From Eubacteriales bacterium (lineage in GTDB: Bacteria > Bacillota > Clostridia > Lachnospirales > Lachnospiraceae), in contig JAUNGM010000017.1 of assembly GCA_030524545.1 (NCBI GenBank), positions 1 through 64,000 on the forward strand: a stretch of 64,000 bases of DNA, read 5' to 3'. Shown one piece after another: positions 33,386-42,814 of this stretch (the first letter of the stretch is position 1; the number at the start of each line of letters is the position of its first letter). The notes under the pieces are model-generated. The model saw only the letters and a list, made by a program, of their open reading frames with translations. It did no database searches and was not told where the DNA came from. The translations under genes were made by a program, and so were the position numbers.

Positions 33386-33940
33386 ATGTATACAATAACA
33401 GCACATAAAGCCACTATTTCTGTTCCGGAATTTATAGAGAAGTTTGTGGATGTTCCTACATTTCTTGAGGCATGTAAGGCATGTCCGAATTATGGTCACA
33501 TCTGGTCCTGCCCGCCCTATGATTTTGACGTGATGGAATACTGGAAACGCTTCAGAACCCTGGAGCTTCAGGCAGTAAGGATCTTATTTGACAAAGAGGT
33601 TACGGAAAGATCTTATACAAAAGAAGAGCTGGATTCCATCATCAATCAGGTGATTCCCGCTGAAAAACAAAAGCTGACGGATCAGCTCCTTGCCATGGAA
33701 AAGGAGCATCCCGGCAGTATCAGCCTTTCCGCAGGAAGCTGCAGTACATGCAGAAACGGATGTACCAGGCCCTGCGGCGCTCCATGTCGGTATCCGGAGG
33801 GGATGCGTTATTCCATCGAATCCCTTGGCGGAAATGTGGGACTGACGATCGAAAAGCTTCTCGGGCTGCACCTGGAATGGATGGAAGAGAACCGCCTGCC
33901 GCACCACTTTGTGCTTGTCTGCGGACTGCTGCTGCCGTAA
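33386..33940 (+). CDS. DUF2284 metal-binding protein
   Basis: A 184-residue protein of unknown function with two cysteine clusters typical of DUF2284: CKACPNYGHIWSCPPYDFD near residue 30 and CSTCRNGCTRPCGAPCRYPE near residue 130. The spacing suggests binding of an iron-sulfur cluster or zinc. The family is common in anaerobic clostridia. The start at 33386 has AAGAAGGAGAATATTT upstream; the frame is open further back but without a ribosome site. The neighbours give no functional clue. Confidence 0.8.
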   Translation: MYTITAHKATISVPEFIEKFVDVPTFLEACKACPNYGHIWSCPPYDFDVMEYWKRFRTLELQAVRILFDKEVTERSYTKEELDSIINQVIPAEKQKLTDQLLAMEKEHPGSISLSAGSCSTCRNGCTRPCGAPCRYPEGMRYSIESLGGNVGLTIEKLLGLHLEWMEENRLPHHFVLVCGLLLP

Positions 33941-34035
33941 AATACGGTAATACGGCGGTTGGCTCCCATAAAATACGGAGGTTCGCAGCCATAAATACGA
34001 TTACGAAGTAAAAGGAAAAACGGAGAACATACCAT

Positions 34036-34857
34036 ATGAAGATCAAGCTCATAGCCAGCGACCTGGACGGAACGTTTTTGACAGACAAAAAAGAGATCAC
34101 CCCTTTGACAAAAGAAATCATTGAAAGAGCAGGAAGGGAAGGTATCCGGTTCGTCCCTGCCACAGGACGGGCATTTAGTGCCGTACCAAAAGAGGTTCTG
34201 GCACTTCCCCATACGGAATATGTGATCACGTCAAATGGAGCAGCCATTTATTCCATATCAGAAAAGAGAAGAGTTTATCAGTGCCTTCTGGACGGAGAAT
34301 CCGTAAGGGCCGTACTTGATCTGGAAATGCCGTCCGGGATTGCGATGGAAGCCTTCCTGGACGGAGTTCCTTATTCAGAAGAACGGTACATATCCCATGC
34401 AAAAGACTACGGCGCTACGGAGTATGGTGCGGTTTATGTGAAAAATACGCGCCGGCCTGTAAAAGATATCCGTGCTTTTATCAGGGAACACTTTGAAGAA
34501 CTGGACAGCATTTCCTTCCTTTGTGCAGATGCAGAAAAACGAAATGCACTGCGCGAATGCCTGGAAACGCAGATTCCGGGAATCTACGTAACCTCGTCTG
34601 TTTCCCATATGCTGGAGATCGGCAATGCACACGCAGGAAAAGGAAAAACGCTGCTGTACCTGCTGAAACTTCTTGATATTTCCCCGGAGGAAGCCATGGC
34701 ATTCGGGGACGCGGACAATGATGTGGATATGCTTCAGGCAGTGAAATACGGGATCGCCATGAAAAACGGTACGGAGAACTGCAAAAAAGCTGCCTTTGCC
34801 ATCACGGACAGCAATCATGAGGATGGCGTTGCAAAAGGGATTCAACGGTTTTTATAA
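34036..34857 (+). CDS. HAD-superfamily Cof-type phosphatase
   Basis: A 273-residue HAD hydrolase of the Cof/IIB group. Motif I LIASDLDGTFLTD holds the nucleophile Asp10, FVPATGRAF the motif II Thr, Lys209 precedes motif IV, and AFGDADNDVDML binds magnesium. A cap domain is inserted between motifs II and III (about residues 85-190). Such proteins dephosphorylate sugar phosphates, flavin or PLP precursors; the substrate here is unknown. It is followed by a strong terminator. Confidence 0.85.
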   Translation: MKIKLIASDLDGTFLTDKKEITPLTKEIIERAGREGIRFVPATGRAFSAVPKEVLALPHTEYVITSNGAAIYSISEKRRVYQCLLDGESVRAVLDLEMPSGIAMEAFLDGVPYSEERYISHAKDYGATEYGAVYVKNTRRPVKDIRAFIREHFEELDSISFLCADAEKRNALRECLETQIPGIYVTSSVSHMLEIGNAHAGKGKTLLYLLKLLDISPEEAMAFGDADNDVDMLQAVKYGIAMKNGTENCKKAAFAITDSNHEDGVAKGIQRFL

Positions 34858-34883
34858 AATAGTATTATAGAAGAGATGGAAGA

Positions 34884-34920
34884 AGACGGCATCCGGAATT
34901 CCCGGTGCCGTCTTTTTTTT
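34884..34920 (+). terminator. terminator after the HAD phosphatase
   Basis: AGACGGCATCCGG pairs with CCCGGTGCCGTCT and is followed by eight T's. Confidence 0.85.
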
Positions 34921-35091
34921 ATGATATAGGAAAGTTCTCACTTTCCTATATCATAAAAAAGCACTTCGTGCAATGATGCGCACTCGCACGAGAGGAAAAT
35001 ATTGCTTTGCAATCGTGCTCGGCGCGGCAAAAATGTGCTTCTTTGGAAGAAATGGAAACCGCGAGGATGTGCGAAGCACATTTTTGTTCCG
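34915..35091. repeat. cluster of nested palindromes (structured intergenic element)
   Basis: A 20-bp perfect hairpin (34915-34934 with 34941-34960, six-base loop) is followed by GCACTTCGTGC (34961-34971). Then come GCACGA...TCGTGC enclosing TTGCTTTGCAA, and AAAAATGTGCTT paired with AAGCACATTTTT at the right end. No coding frame is credible. The dense palindromes suggest a dispersed intergenic repeat or a structured RNA. Confidence 0.5.
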
Positions 35092-35102
35092 TTCAGGTCA
35101 TC

Positions 35103-35158
35103 AATCTGACATTTTTACAATGAATCTGATTTCTCTTTCCGTGCATTTCAGGTAACAT
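35103..35158 (+). promoter_or_regulatory. GH94 operon promoter with AraC-type direct repeats
   Basis: AATCTGA (35103-35109) and AATCTGA (35123-35129) are direct repeats 20 bp apart, separated by CATTTTTACAATG. TAACAT (35153-35158) starts exactly 30 bases after the second repeat and serves as the -10; there is no good -35, as expected for an activator-dependent promoter. The same arrangement occurs at 41273-41328. Confidence 0.65.
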
Positions 35159-35212
35159 GTGGGCATAGCAGGCAAGTGCTGTATCTTTTATTAAATTCAG
35201 GAGGATAGTTTT

Positions 35213-37930
35213 ATGGAAAAGATACATTACATGGAAAAAATACATTTCATGGATGAGAGCGGAACTTTTTCAATAAAAAACCCGGAAAATTATAGTGCCC
35301 TGTACTTTCCCATTGCGGGCGAAAGCGGCCTGAAAAGCTCTGTGACGCCGAACCTGGGCGGCGACAGCAAGCTTGATCAGGAAACCTTTTTGCTGGAACC
35401 GGTCAGTGTAGAAAATCTGCACAACAACCGATCTACCAGAAATTTCTGGTGCTGTGTGGAGAACCTGGGATGCTGGTCAGCAACAGGGGCTTCCGCAGAA
35501 GAAGAGTCAAAAAAATTTACGGACGGGCAGGATGTAAGTGAACTGACCGCAGGCTTTATGTGGCACACCATAAGAAGGGAGTCCGTGAAATATCAGCTTG
35601 CATCTGAAGTGACTTCGTTTGTTCCTGTCCGGGAAAATGTGGAGATCATGCGCATCAGGATCCGAAATACGGCGGAGAAGCCTCAGAAGATCACACCTGT
35701 GGCTGCAGTTCCGATTTATGGAAGAAGTGCGGACAATATCCGTGATCACAGAAACGTGACCTCTATGCTTCATAGAATACACACGGACAGGTATGGTGTC
35801 CTGGTGAAGCCTACCATGTCCTTTGATGAAAAAGGGCACAGAAGGAACCATCAGATTTATTTTGTGGAAGGAATGACAGGAAACGGGGAGGCACCGGTTT
35901 CCTTTTATCCCACAGTGGATTCGTTTCTTGGGGAGGGCGGAACCTTTACCCACCCGAAAGCTGTTTACAGGAATCTTCCGGGGGCATCTGAGGGAACGGA
36001 AGCAGCAGGAAAGGAAGCCATGGGCGGAATCCGGTTTGAAACGATCGTCCTCGGGCCGGATGAAACAGCGGAATATCTGATTTTCGCAGGTATCACGGAA
36101 CAGGAAGAACAGGCAGGGAGAATCCTTTCCCTTTATGGTTCTTCCGAAAAGACGGAGCAGGCGCTGGAAGAGGTGAAGGAATACTGGCAGAAAAAAGTGA
36201 ATGTGGCCTACCATACCGGTGATGAACGATTTGACCTCTTTATGCGCTGGGTCAGCTTCCAGCCATTGTTAAGACGGATTTACGGATGTTCCTTCCTGCC
36301 GCATCATGATTACGGAAGAGGAGGAAGAGGATGGAGAGATCTGTGGCAGGACTGTCTGTCGCTCCTTTTGATGGATCCCGGTGATGTGCGGAAAATGCTT
36401 CTTGCCAATTACGGCGGCGTACGGATAGACGGGACAAATGCGACGATCATCGGACATGAGCCCGGAACCTTTGTGGCAGACAGGAAAGGAATCAGCCGTG
36501 TCTGGATGGATCATGCCGTATGGCCTTTTATGACGACCAGGCTTTACATAGACCAGACCGGGGACATCGGAATCCTGACAGAAAAGGCATCTTATTTTAA
36601 AGATTCCCAGGCCATGCGGGGAACGGATACGGACAATGCGTGGAATGAAGCGTATGGAATGCAGCAGAAAACGGCCGATGGCAGTATTTATCACGGAAGC
36701 ATTCTGGAACATCTGCTGATTGAACATCTCACTGCATTTTATGAGGTGGGAGAACACAATGAAATGCTTCTGCGCGGAGCAGACTGGAATGATGCCCTGG
36801 ATATGGCATCTGATCACGGGGAAAGTGTGGCTTTTACCTGCGCATATGCAGGAAATATGAAGGAACTGGCACTCTGCATTGCACTGCTGCGGGATAAGCT
36901 GTCCTGTACGGAAATCGAGCTTCCGGAAGAAACCGCACTCCTTCTGAAGGATGACAGGGAGCTTTATGAGAATATACAGGCAAAGCATGAGACACTGCGG
37001 GAGTATCTGACTGCCTGCAGACATGAAATCAGCGGAAAGATGATTCGTGTATCTGCGGATGAGCTGATCGGCAATCTGAATCACAAAGCTGACTGGATGA
37101 TGGAGCATATCCGCAAAGAGGAATGGATCAGCGGTGAAAACCGGGAAGGCTGGTTTAACAGCTACTATGACGATCATAAAAATGCAGTGGAAGGATTTTT
37201 TGAAAAAGGCGTCCGGATGATGCTTACAGGCCAGGTATTTGCTGTGATGAGCGGTACGGCCACAGAGGAACAGGTTACCGGAATATGCAGAAGTGCGGAA
37301 CATTATCTCTACGATCCGGCAGTTGGCGGTTACCGCCTGAATACGGACTTTCAGGAACTGAAGTTTGACATGGGAAGGATGTTCGGGTTTGCGTACGGAG
37401 AAAAGGAAAACGGTGCGGTATTTTCCCATATGACGGTCATGTATGCCAATGCTCTTTACAAGAGAGGCTTTGTCAGGGAGGGATATCAGGCATTAAGAAC
37501 CCTGGCGGACACTGCACTGGATTTTGAAACCAGCAGGATCTATCCCGGAATTCCGGAATATTTTAACAGCGAAGGAAGAGGCATGTATCACTATCTGACA
37601 GGTGCGGCAAGCTGGTACATGATGACAATGATCACAGAGGTGTTCGGTGTGCGCGGCGCAGCGGGAAACCTTACAGTTCACCCGAAGCTGTTGAAATCTC
37701 AGTTTGACAAAGACAAAAAAGCAGGAATCTGCCTGACCTTTGCCGGGAAGGAATTTGAAGTAATCTTCCATAATGAAGTATTGCTGGAATACGGTGCATA
37801 CCGGATCGGCCGGGCAGATTGTGACGGAGTCCCGATGAAGCACACAGATCGTGAGGCAGTTATGGACAGAGCGGCTGTAGAAGCCCTGGGAGAGGGCCTG
37901 CATCAGATTCATGTAAGCCTTGTTCCATGA
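35213..37930 (+). CDS. GH94-family beta-glucoside phosphorylase (laminaribiose/beta-1,3-oligoglucan type likely)
   Basis: A 905-residue intracellular phosphorylase of the GH94 (former GT36) family: N-terminal beta-sandwich (about 1-300), linker, then an (alpha/alpha)6 barrel. The catalytic acid lies in LLRGADWNDALDMA; RGGRGWRDLWQDCLSLL and the C-terminal RIYPGIPEYFN and YHYLTGAASWYMM segments are family marks. It would convert a beta-linked disaccharide plus phosphate to glucose 1-phosphate. It is longer than cellobiose phosphorylase, and with a GH16 endoglucanase in the locus a beta-1,3-glucoside substrate is the best guess. No signal peptide. The start follows AGGAGGATAGTTTT. Confidence 0.82.
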   Translation: MEKIHYMEKIHFMDESGTFSIKNPENYSALYFPIAGESGLKSSVTPNLGGDSKLDQETFLLEPVSVENLHNNRSTRNFWCCVENLGCWSATGASAEEESKKFTDGQDVSELTAGFMWHTIRRESVKYQLASEVTSFVPVRENVEIMRIRIRNTAEKPQKITPVAAVPIYGRSADNIRDHRNVTSMLHRIHTDRYGVLVKPTMSFDEKGHRRNHQIYFVEGMTGNGEAPVSFYPTVDSFLGEGGTFTHPKAVYRNLPGASEGTEAAGKEAMGGIRFETIVLGPDETAEYLIFAGITEQEEQAGRILSLYGSSEKTEQALEEVKEYWQKKVNVAYHTGDERFDLFMRWVSFQPLLRRIYGCSFLPHHDYGRGGRGWRDLWQDCLSLLLMDPGDVRKMLLANYGGVRIDGTNATIIGHEPGTFVADRKGISRVWMDHAVWPFMTTRLYIDQTGDIGILTEKASYFKDSQAMRGTDTDNAWNEAYGMQQKTADGSIYHGSILEHLLIEHLTAFYEVGEHNEMLLRGADWNDALDMASDHGESVAFTCAYAGNMKELALCIALLRDKLSCTEIELPEETALLLKDDRELYENIQAKHETLREYLTACRHEISGKMIRVSADELIGNLNHKADWMMEHIRKEEWISGENREGWFNSYYDDHKNAVEGFFEKGVRMMLTGQVFAVMSGTATEEQVTGICRSAEHYLYDPAVGGYRLNTDFQELKFDMGRMFGFAYGEKENGAVFSHMTVMYANALYKRGFVREGYQALRTLADTALDFETSRIYPGIPEYFNSEGRGMYHYLTGAASWYMMTMITEVFGVRGAAGNLTVHPKLLKSQFDKDKKAGICLTFAGKEFEVIFHNEVLLEYGAYRIGRADCDGVPMKHTDREAVMDRAAVEALGEGLHQIHVSLVP

Positions 37931-37958
37931 AAGAATGTGTCAGAGAGGAGAAGAAAAA

Positions 37959-40373
37959 ATGCAGTATGGCTATTTTGATGATGAAAACCAGGAATATGTG
38001 ATCACCAGGCCTGATACGCCTGCTCCCTGGGCCAACTATCTGGGTTCACCGGAATACGGCGCTGTGATCTCAAATAATGCGGGAGGATACAGCTTTGCAA
38101 AGTCCGGCGCAAACGGACGTATTATCCGGTATGTGTTTAACAGCTTTGACCAGCCGGGGCGGTATCTGTATATCCGTGATAACGAGCAGAAAGACTACTG
38201 GTCTGCCTCCTGGCAGCCGGTTGGCAAGGATCTGGAAAACTACAAAAGCGAATGCCGCCATGGAACAGGTTATACCAGAATGGCTGCGGATTACAGCGGC
38301 ATCCATTCGGAAGCCCTGTATTATGTTCCGATGGAGAAGGAATATGAGGTCTGGAACCTGAAGGTGACGAACCTATCCGAAACAGCAAGAAGCTTAACGA
38401 TCACCGGGTATGCGGAATTTACCAACAACAGCAACTATGAACAGGATCAGGTAAATCTCCAGTATTCCCAGTTTATTACAAGGACATTATTTGAGAAGAA
38501 CCGCATCCGCCATCTGGTTCACGGCAATCTGGACGGGCTGGAAGAAGGCAAGGATGTGGATGATAAAATCGTGACTGAGCGCTTTTTCGGCCTTGCAGGA
38601 GCAGAGGTTTCTTCTTACTGCGGCGACAGGGAGAAATTCCTCGGAAGATATCATGGATATGGAAATCCGGCAGGTGTGGAGAGCGGCTGTCTCGGCAATG
38701 AGTCAGGCTATAACGAAAACGGGTGCGGGGCACTGGCCTGCGAAATACTGCTGGCACCGGGTGAAACCAGGCATGTGGTATTTGTTCTCGGCATGAAGTC
38801 CGGCGCAGAATCGGAACTGATCCTGGGAAGCTATGAAAATCCGGAGAAACAGTGCGAAAAAGAGCTGGGAGAGATTATTTCCTATTGGCACGGCAAACTG
38901 TCGCATTTCCGGATCAGGACACCAAGCCCGGAATTTAACACCATGATCAATACCTGGAATGCCTATAACTGCTTTATGACCTTTATCTGGTCCCGGGCTG
39001 CATCCTTTATCTACTGCGGCCTGCGCAACGGATACGGGTACCGCGATACCGTTCAGGACATTCAGGGAATCATTCATCTTGCCCCGGAAATGGCTGTGGA
39101 GAAAATACGCTTCATGCTGTCTGCGCAGGTGGACAACGGAGGCGGCCTGCCCCTTGTGAAATTCACGCACAATGCAGGACACGAGGATACCCCGGATGAT
39201 GCATCCTATGTAAAAGAGACGGGACACCCGGCTTACCGGGCGGATGATGCGTTATGGCTGTTCCCCACGGTTTATAAGTATGTTTCCGAGTCGGGAAATC
39301 TGGCCTTTATAGATGAGGTGATTCCCTTTGCAAATAAGGATGAGGGGACTGTCTATGAGCATCTGAAGAGAGCCATTGATTTCTCCATGAATCATCTGGG
39401 AATCCATGGAATGCCTGCCGGCCTGTATGCAGACTGGAATGACTGCCTAAGACTGGGAAAGGACGGAGAGTCTACCTTCGTGGCGCTTCAGTTCTACCTG
39501 GCAATGACGATCCTGAAGAAATTTGCAGAGTATAAAAAGGATGAAGCCTATATCCGGTATCTGGAGGACAGCCAGGAGAAGCTGGGCGGAATTATCCAGG
39601 AACTGTGCTGGAATGAGGATCGTTTTATCCGTGGCTTTACCGAAAAGGGTGAGGTTATCGGAAAACGTACGGATCCGGAAGCAAATATCTGGCTGAATCC
39701 CCAGAGCTGGGCAGTGATCAGCGGCCTGGCTTCAAAAGAGCAGGCGGACAAGGCTCTGGATACGGTCTATGAGAGACTAAACACAGAATACGGTGCGATC
39801 CTGATGGATCCGCCCTATCATGAACATGCCTTTGACGGGGCGCTGGCTGTGATTTACAATGCGGGAACCAAGGAAAATGCAGGAATCTTTTCCCAGTCTC
39901 AGGGATGGATCATTCTGGCAGAAGCACTGCGCGGACATGGAGACAGGGCGTTTACCTATTTTATGGAAAATGCGCCTGCAGCACAGAACGACCGTGCGGA
40001 GATCCGGAAACTGGAGCCGTACTGCTATGGACAGTTCACAGAAGGAAAGGCAAGCCCGCATTTCGGACGTTCCCATGTACACTGGCTCACCGGAACGGCG
40101 TCTACGGTAATGGTTGGCTGCGTAGAAGGAATTCTTGGAATGCGTCCTGATTTCCACGGCCTGCGGATCGCTCCGTCCATACCGAAGGAATGGGATGGAT
40201 TTGAAATCGAAAAGGATTTCCGGGGATGTCATCTGCACATTTCCGTTTCCAATCCGGGACATGCGGAATCCGGATGCCGGAAGCTTTTGGTAAACGGAAA
40301 GGAAATGGAAGGAGATTATATTCCGGCAGAACTTTTAACGGAGCAGACGGAGATCCAACTGCAGATGTCATGA
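37959..40373 (+). CDS. GH94-family cellobiose phosphorylase-like enzyme
   Basis: An 804-residue GH94 enzyme of the length and style of cellobiose phosphorylase. It has GYFDDENQEYVITRPDTPAP and WANYLGSPEYGAVISNN at the start, NGYGYRDTVQDIQGI, the catalytic acid in YADWNDCLRLG, and PYCYGQFTEGKASPHFGRSH near the C terminus. It lacks a signal peptide and so acts on imported disaccharides, yielding glucose 1-phosphate and glucose. The gene begins 28 bases after the other GH94 gene. Two GH94 types side by side suggest mixed-linkage (beta-1,3/1,4) glucan breakdown. The start is set by GAGAGGAGAAGAAAAA; an upstream in-frame start is weaker. Confidence 0.85.
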   Translation: MQYGYFDDENQEYVITRPDTPAPWANYLGSPEYGAVISNNAGGYSFAKSGANGRIIRYVFNSFDQPGRYLYIRDNEQKDYWSASWQPVGKDLENYKSECRHGTGYTRMAADYSGIHSEALYYVPMEKEYEVWNLKVTNLSETARSLTITGYAEFTNNSNYEQDQVNLQYSQFITRTLFEKNRIRHLVHGNLDGLEEGKDVDDKIVTERFFGLAGAEVSSYCGDREKFLGRYHGYGNPAGVESGCLGNESGYNENGCGALACEILLAPGETRHVVFVLGMKSGAESELILGSYENPEKQCEKELGEIISYWHGKLSHFRIRTPSPEFNTMINTWNAYNCFMTFIWSRAASFIYCGLRNGYGYRDTVQDIQGIIHLAPEMAVEKIRFMLSAQVDNGGGLPLVKFTHNAGHEDTPDDASYVKETGHPAYRADDALWLFPTVYKYVSESGNLAFIDEVIPFANKDEGTVYEHLKRAIDFSMNHLGIHGMPAGLYADWNDCLRLGKDGESTFVALQFYLAMTILKKFAEYKKDEAYIRYLEDSQEKLGGIIQELCWNEDRFIRGFTEKGEVIGKRTDPEANIWLNPQSWAVISGLASKEQADKALDTVYERLNTEYGAILMDPPYHEHAFDGALAVIYNAGTKENAGIFSQSQGWIILAEALRGHGDRAFTYFMENAPAAQNDRAEIRKLEPYCYGQFTEGKASPHFGRSHVHWLTGTASTVMVGCVEGILGMRPDFHGLRIAPSIPKEWDGFEIEKDFRGCHLHISVSNPGHAESGCRKLLVNGKEMEGDYIPAELLTEQTEIQLQMS

Positions 40374-40416
40374 TTTTTATATAGAGAATGAAAGAAAGAG
40401 AGTTTTCATAAGAGAA

Positions 40417-40452
40417 AACCGGGCATCCATTATGCCTCGGTGGTGCCCGGTT
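40417..40452 (-). terminator. terminator overlapping the end of the AraC gene
   Basis: AACCGGGCA (40417-40425) pairs with TGCCCGGTT (40444-40452). On the minus strand it is followed by TTTTCTCTT, so it ends araC transcription; the stop codon lies in the loop. It could also slow reading from GH94. Confidence 0.6.
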
Positions 40453-41209
40453 TATCAGGAATTGTAACTGTCCAGCCTGTGCAGTAATACAGGTCGCGGT
40501 ATTTCTTCGGAGTCATTCCCACAAGCTTTTTAAAAATCTGGATGAAATGGCTCTGGGAGGAAAAGGAGAGATAATTGGCAATCTCAATCAGGCTGTAATC
40601 ACAGAATTTCAGAAGATTCTGCGCCTTTTCAATTTTTTTCTCCCGGATGTAGTCACTGACGGAAATACCGACCTCTTCTTTGAACAGGCGGGAAAGGTAA
40701 CTGGTGCAGAGGCCCGTGTGCGCAGCGAGATCCTCGATGGTGATCCGCTCCTTAATATGGGCATAAATGTAGTCGATACAGGCAGTGACGGGCTTGGAGG
40801 TTCCGGCATTTTTCTTAAGAAGCCGCATTTTTCCGGTAAAATCAAGAACCATGCGGTCATGAAGGCGGGCGACCTCCTGGATGGAGTGCAGCGGATCCAG
40901 CTTCAGGATATAAAAGTCACTGAGACGGAAGGCCTGCTCCATTTCCATTCCGGCCTCCACACAGAGCCTCGTGATCAGGGCTGTGGTGATCACAAAATGA
41001 TACTTCAGGTTTGTCACCGGGTTCCGGGAAAGGATTCCCACACCTTCCGATTCGGTAAAGCGGTTCTGTTCGCAGTTATGGCGTACTGCGTCAATATCGC
41101 CGGAGCTGACGGCCTGATAAAAGGCAATTTCTTCATTTTGGGGACGGTGTGTGCGTTCTTCCTCATTGTTTATTGTTTCGTGGACGTACCAATCCTGCAG
41201 CAATCCCAT
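40430..41209 (-). CDS. AraC-family transcriptional regulator
   Basis: A 259-residue regulator. The C-terminal 100 residues are an AraC DNA-binding domain with two helix-turn-helices (IEDLAAHTGLCTSYLSRLFK and LIEIANYLSFSSQSHFIQIF, then KKLVGMTPKKYRD). The N-terminal part is helical with little similarity to sugar-binding cupins. It lies between the GH94 pair and the ABC genes and is transcribed against them. Direct repeats with identical geometry in both flanking promoters are its likely sites, making it the activator of the beta-glucan locus. Its own promoter overlaps the right-hand site. Confidence 0.85.
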   Translation of the reverse strand: MGLLQDWYVHETINNEEERTHRPQNEEIAFYQAVSSGDIDAVRHNCEQNRFTESEGVGILSRNPVTNLKYHFVITTALITRLCVEAGMEMEQAFRLSDFYILKLDPLHSIQEVARLHDRMVLDFTGKMRLLKKNAGTSKPVTACIDYIYAHIKERITIEDLAAHTGLCTSYLSRLFKEEVGISVSDYIREKKIEKAQNLLKFCDYSLIEIANYLSFSSQSHFIQIFKKLVGMTPKKYRDLYYCTGWTVTIPDKPGTTEA

Positions 41210-41261
41210 ATGAAAACTCCTTTCCTGCCATATTTTGTGGGGCAGATAAAAAATTTTGTAT

Positions 41262-41290
41262 ATTATATCATGAATTTGATATTTTTACAA
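41262..41290 (-). promoter_or_regulatory. promoter of the AraC gene
   Basis: On the minus strand TTGTAA (41290-41285) and TATAAT (41267-41262) are 17 bases apart. The -35 falls between the two direct repeats at 41273-41299, so activator binding there should repress araC. Confidence 0.6.
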
Positions 41291-41328
41291 TTAATCTAAT
41301 ATATTTCCAGACAGGGAAAAGATAGAAT
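41273..41328 (+). promoter_or_regulatory. binding-protein operon promoter with AraC-type direct repeats
   Basis: AATTTGA (41273-41279) and AATCTAA (41293-41299) repeat at 20-bp spacing around TATTTTTACAATT. The -10 TAGAAT (41323-41328) starts exactly 30 bases after the second repeat. Sequence and spacing match 35103-35158. Confidence 0.65.
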
Positions 41329-41397
41329 ATAGCCATCAACGGGACAACAGGAAACCCGTTAAAAAGAATAAAAAAGATAAAACAGGAGGAAACAGGT

Positions 41398-42753
41398 ATG
41401 AAGAAAAAGTTACTTGTGATGCTGCTTGCAGCAGCCGTAACAACCGGAACTATGGCAGGAAGCGTGTACGCAGGGGATGAAGGAAAGGTGATCAACATCT
41501 ATTCATGGAATAACGAGTTCCGTGAGCGTGTAGAAGCCGTATATTCCGAAGTAGAGAAAACTTCAGATGACGGTACGGTAACCACGTTAAAGGATGGTAC
41601 GGAGATTCACTGGATCATCAATCCGAACCAGGACGGCGTTTACCAGCAGAAGCTTGATGAGGCACTGCTGAGACAGGCAGATGTTTCTGATGATGAAAAA
41701 GTGGATATTTTCCTGTCAGAGACAGACTATGTAAATAAATATACGGATGCAGACGCAGGCGTTGCAATGCCGCTTACGGATCTTGGCATTGATCCGGAGA
41801 CAGATCTGGCAGACCAGTACAGCTTTACCAAGACAACCGCATCCGACCAGGACGGCGTTCAGAGAGGCTCCACATGGCAGTGCTGCCCGGGACTTCTGGT
41901 ATATCGCCGCGACATCGCAATGGATGTATTCGGCACAGACGATCCGGAAGCTGTCGGAGAAAAGGTAAAAGACTGGGATACCATCAAAGCAACTGCTGAA
42001 GAACTGAAGGCAAAAGGATATTACACATTCTCCTCTTATGCAGACACCTTCCGTCTGTACGGCAACAGCATTGAGGAGTCCTGGGTTGCTCCGGGAGAGA
42101 CAACCTTAAAGGTTGACCAGAAGATCATGGATTGGGTAAAGGATTCCAAGGAATGGCTGGATGCAGGCTATTTTGACAAGACTGTAAAAGGTCAGTGGAA
42201 TGATGACTGGAACAAATCCATGGGTTCTGCATCTAAGGTGTTCGGTTTCCTTCTTCCGGCATGGGGAATCGACTTCGTGTTATCCAAAAACTGGGACGGC
42301 GACGAAGGTGCATGGGCTGTTACAAACCCGCCGCAGGAATATAACTGGGGAGGCTCCTATGTACATGCCTGCGAAGGTACGGACAATCCGGAGCATGTAA
42401 AAGATATTATCCTTGCTTTAACTGCTGATAAAGAAAACCTGTTAAAGATTTCCCGGGAAAAATCAGACTTTACGAACACTCTGAGCGGCATGCAGGAGGC
42501 TGCATCTGATGATGAGAACTTCTCCTCCGCATTCCTTGGCGGACAGAATCCGTTCAAATATTTTGCTCCTGTTGCAGAAAACATTAAGATCGCACCTCTT
42601 TCTGCTTACGACCAGGGCTGCGTAGAGCTGATTCAGAATACATTTGGGGACTATTTACAGGATAAGGTTGATTTCGATACCGCAAAAGCAAACTTTGAAA
42701 CAGCAATCATAGAGCGTTATCCGGACATCACCGAAATTCAGTGGGCAGAATAA
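41398..42753 (+). CDS. ABC transporter extracellular sugar-binding protein (beta-glucan locus)
   Basis: A 451-residue family 1 solute-binding protein. Residues 1-25 are a secretion signal (MKKKLLVMLLAAAVTTGTMA then GSVYA), after which the mature part starts INIYSWNNEF. No lipobox cysteine is present, which is odd for a Gram-positive binding protein that must be held at the membrane. It is the first gene of a binding protein-permease-permease-GH16 operon and probably binds beta-gluco-oligosaccharides. A stem-loop separates it from the permeases. It starts behind AGGAGGAAACAGGT. Confidence 0.88.
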   Translation: MKKKLLVMLLAAAVTTGTMAGSVYAGDEGKVINIYSWNNEFRERVEAVYSEVEKTSDDGTVTTLKDGTEIHWIINPNQDGVYQQKLDEALLRQADVSDDEKVDIFLSETDYVNKYTDADAGVAMPLTDLGIDPETDLADQYSFTKTTASDQDGVQRGSTWQCCPGLLVYRRDIAMDVFGTDDPEAVGEKVKDWDTIKATAEELKAKGYYTFSSYADTFRLYGNSIEESWVAPGETTLKVDQKIMDWVKDSKEWLDAGYFDKTVKGQWNDDWNKSMGSASKVFGFLLPAWGIDFVLSKNWDGDEGAWAVTNPPQEYNWGGSYVHACEGTDNPEHVKDIILALTADKENLLKISREKSDFTNTLSGMQEAASDDENFSSAFLGGQNPFKYFAPVAENIKIAPLSAYDQGCVELIQNTFGDYLQDKVDFDTAKANFETAIIERYPDITEIQWAE

Positions 42754-42764
42754 TCAGGTACCGT

Positions 42765-42790
42765 CTGCGGGGCATGGCTATGTCCCGCAG
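42765..42790 (+). terminator. intercistronic stem-loop between binding protein and permease
   Basis: CTGCGGGGCA pairs with TGTCCCGCAG around a six-base loop. There is no real T-run, so it more likely protects the upstream mRNA and lowers permease output than stops transcription fully. Confidence 0.5.
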
Positions 42791-42814
42791 TGTTATGGAA
42801 AGGGATGAGATCTT

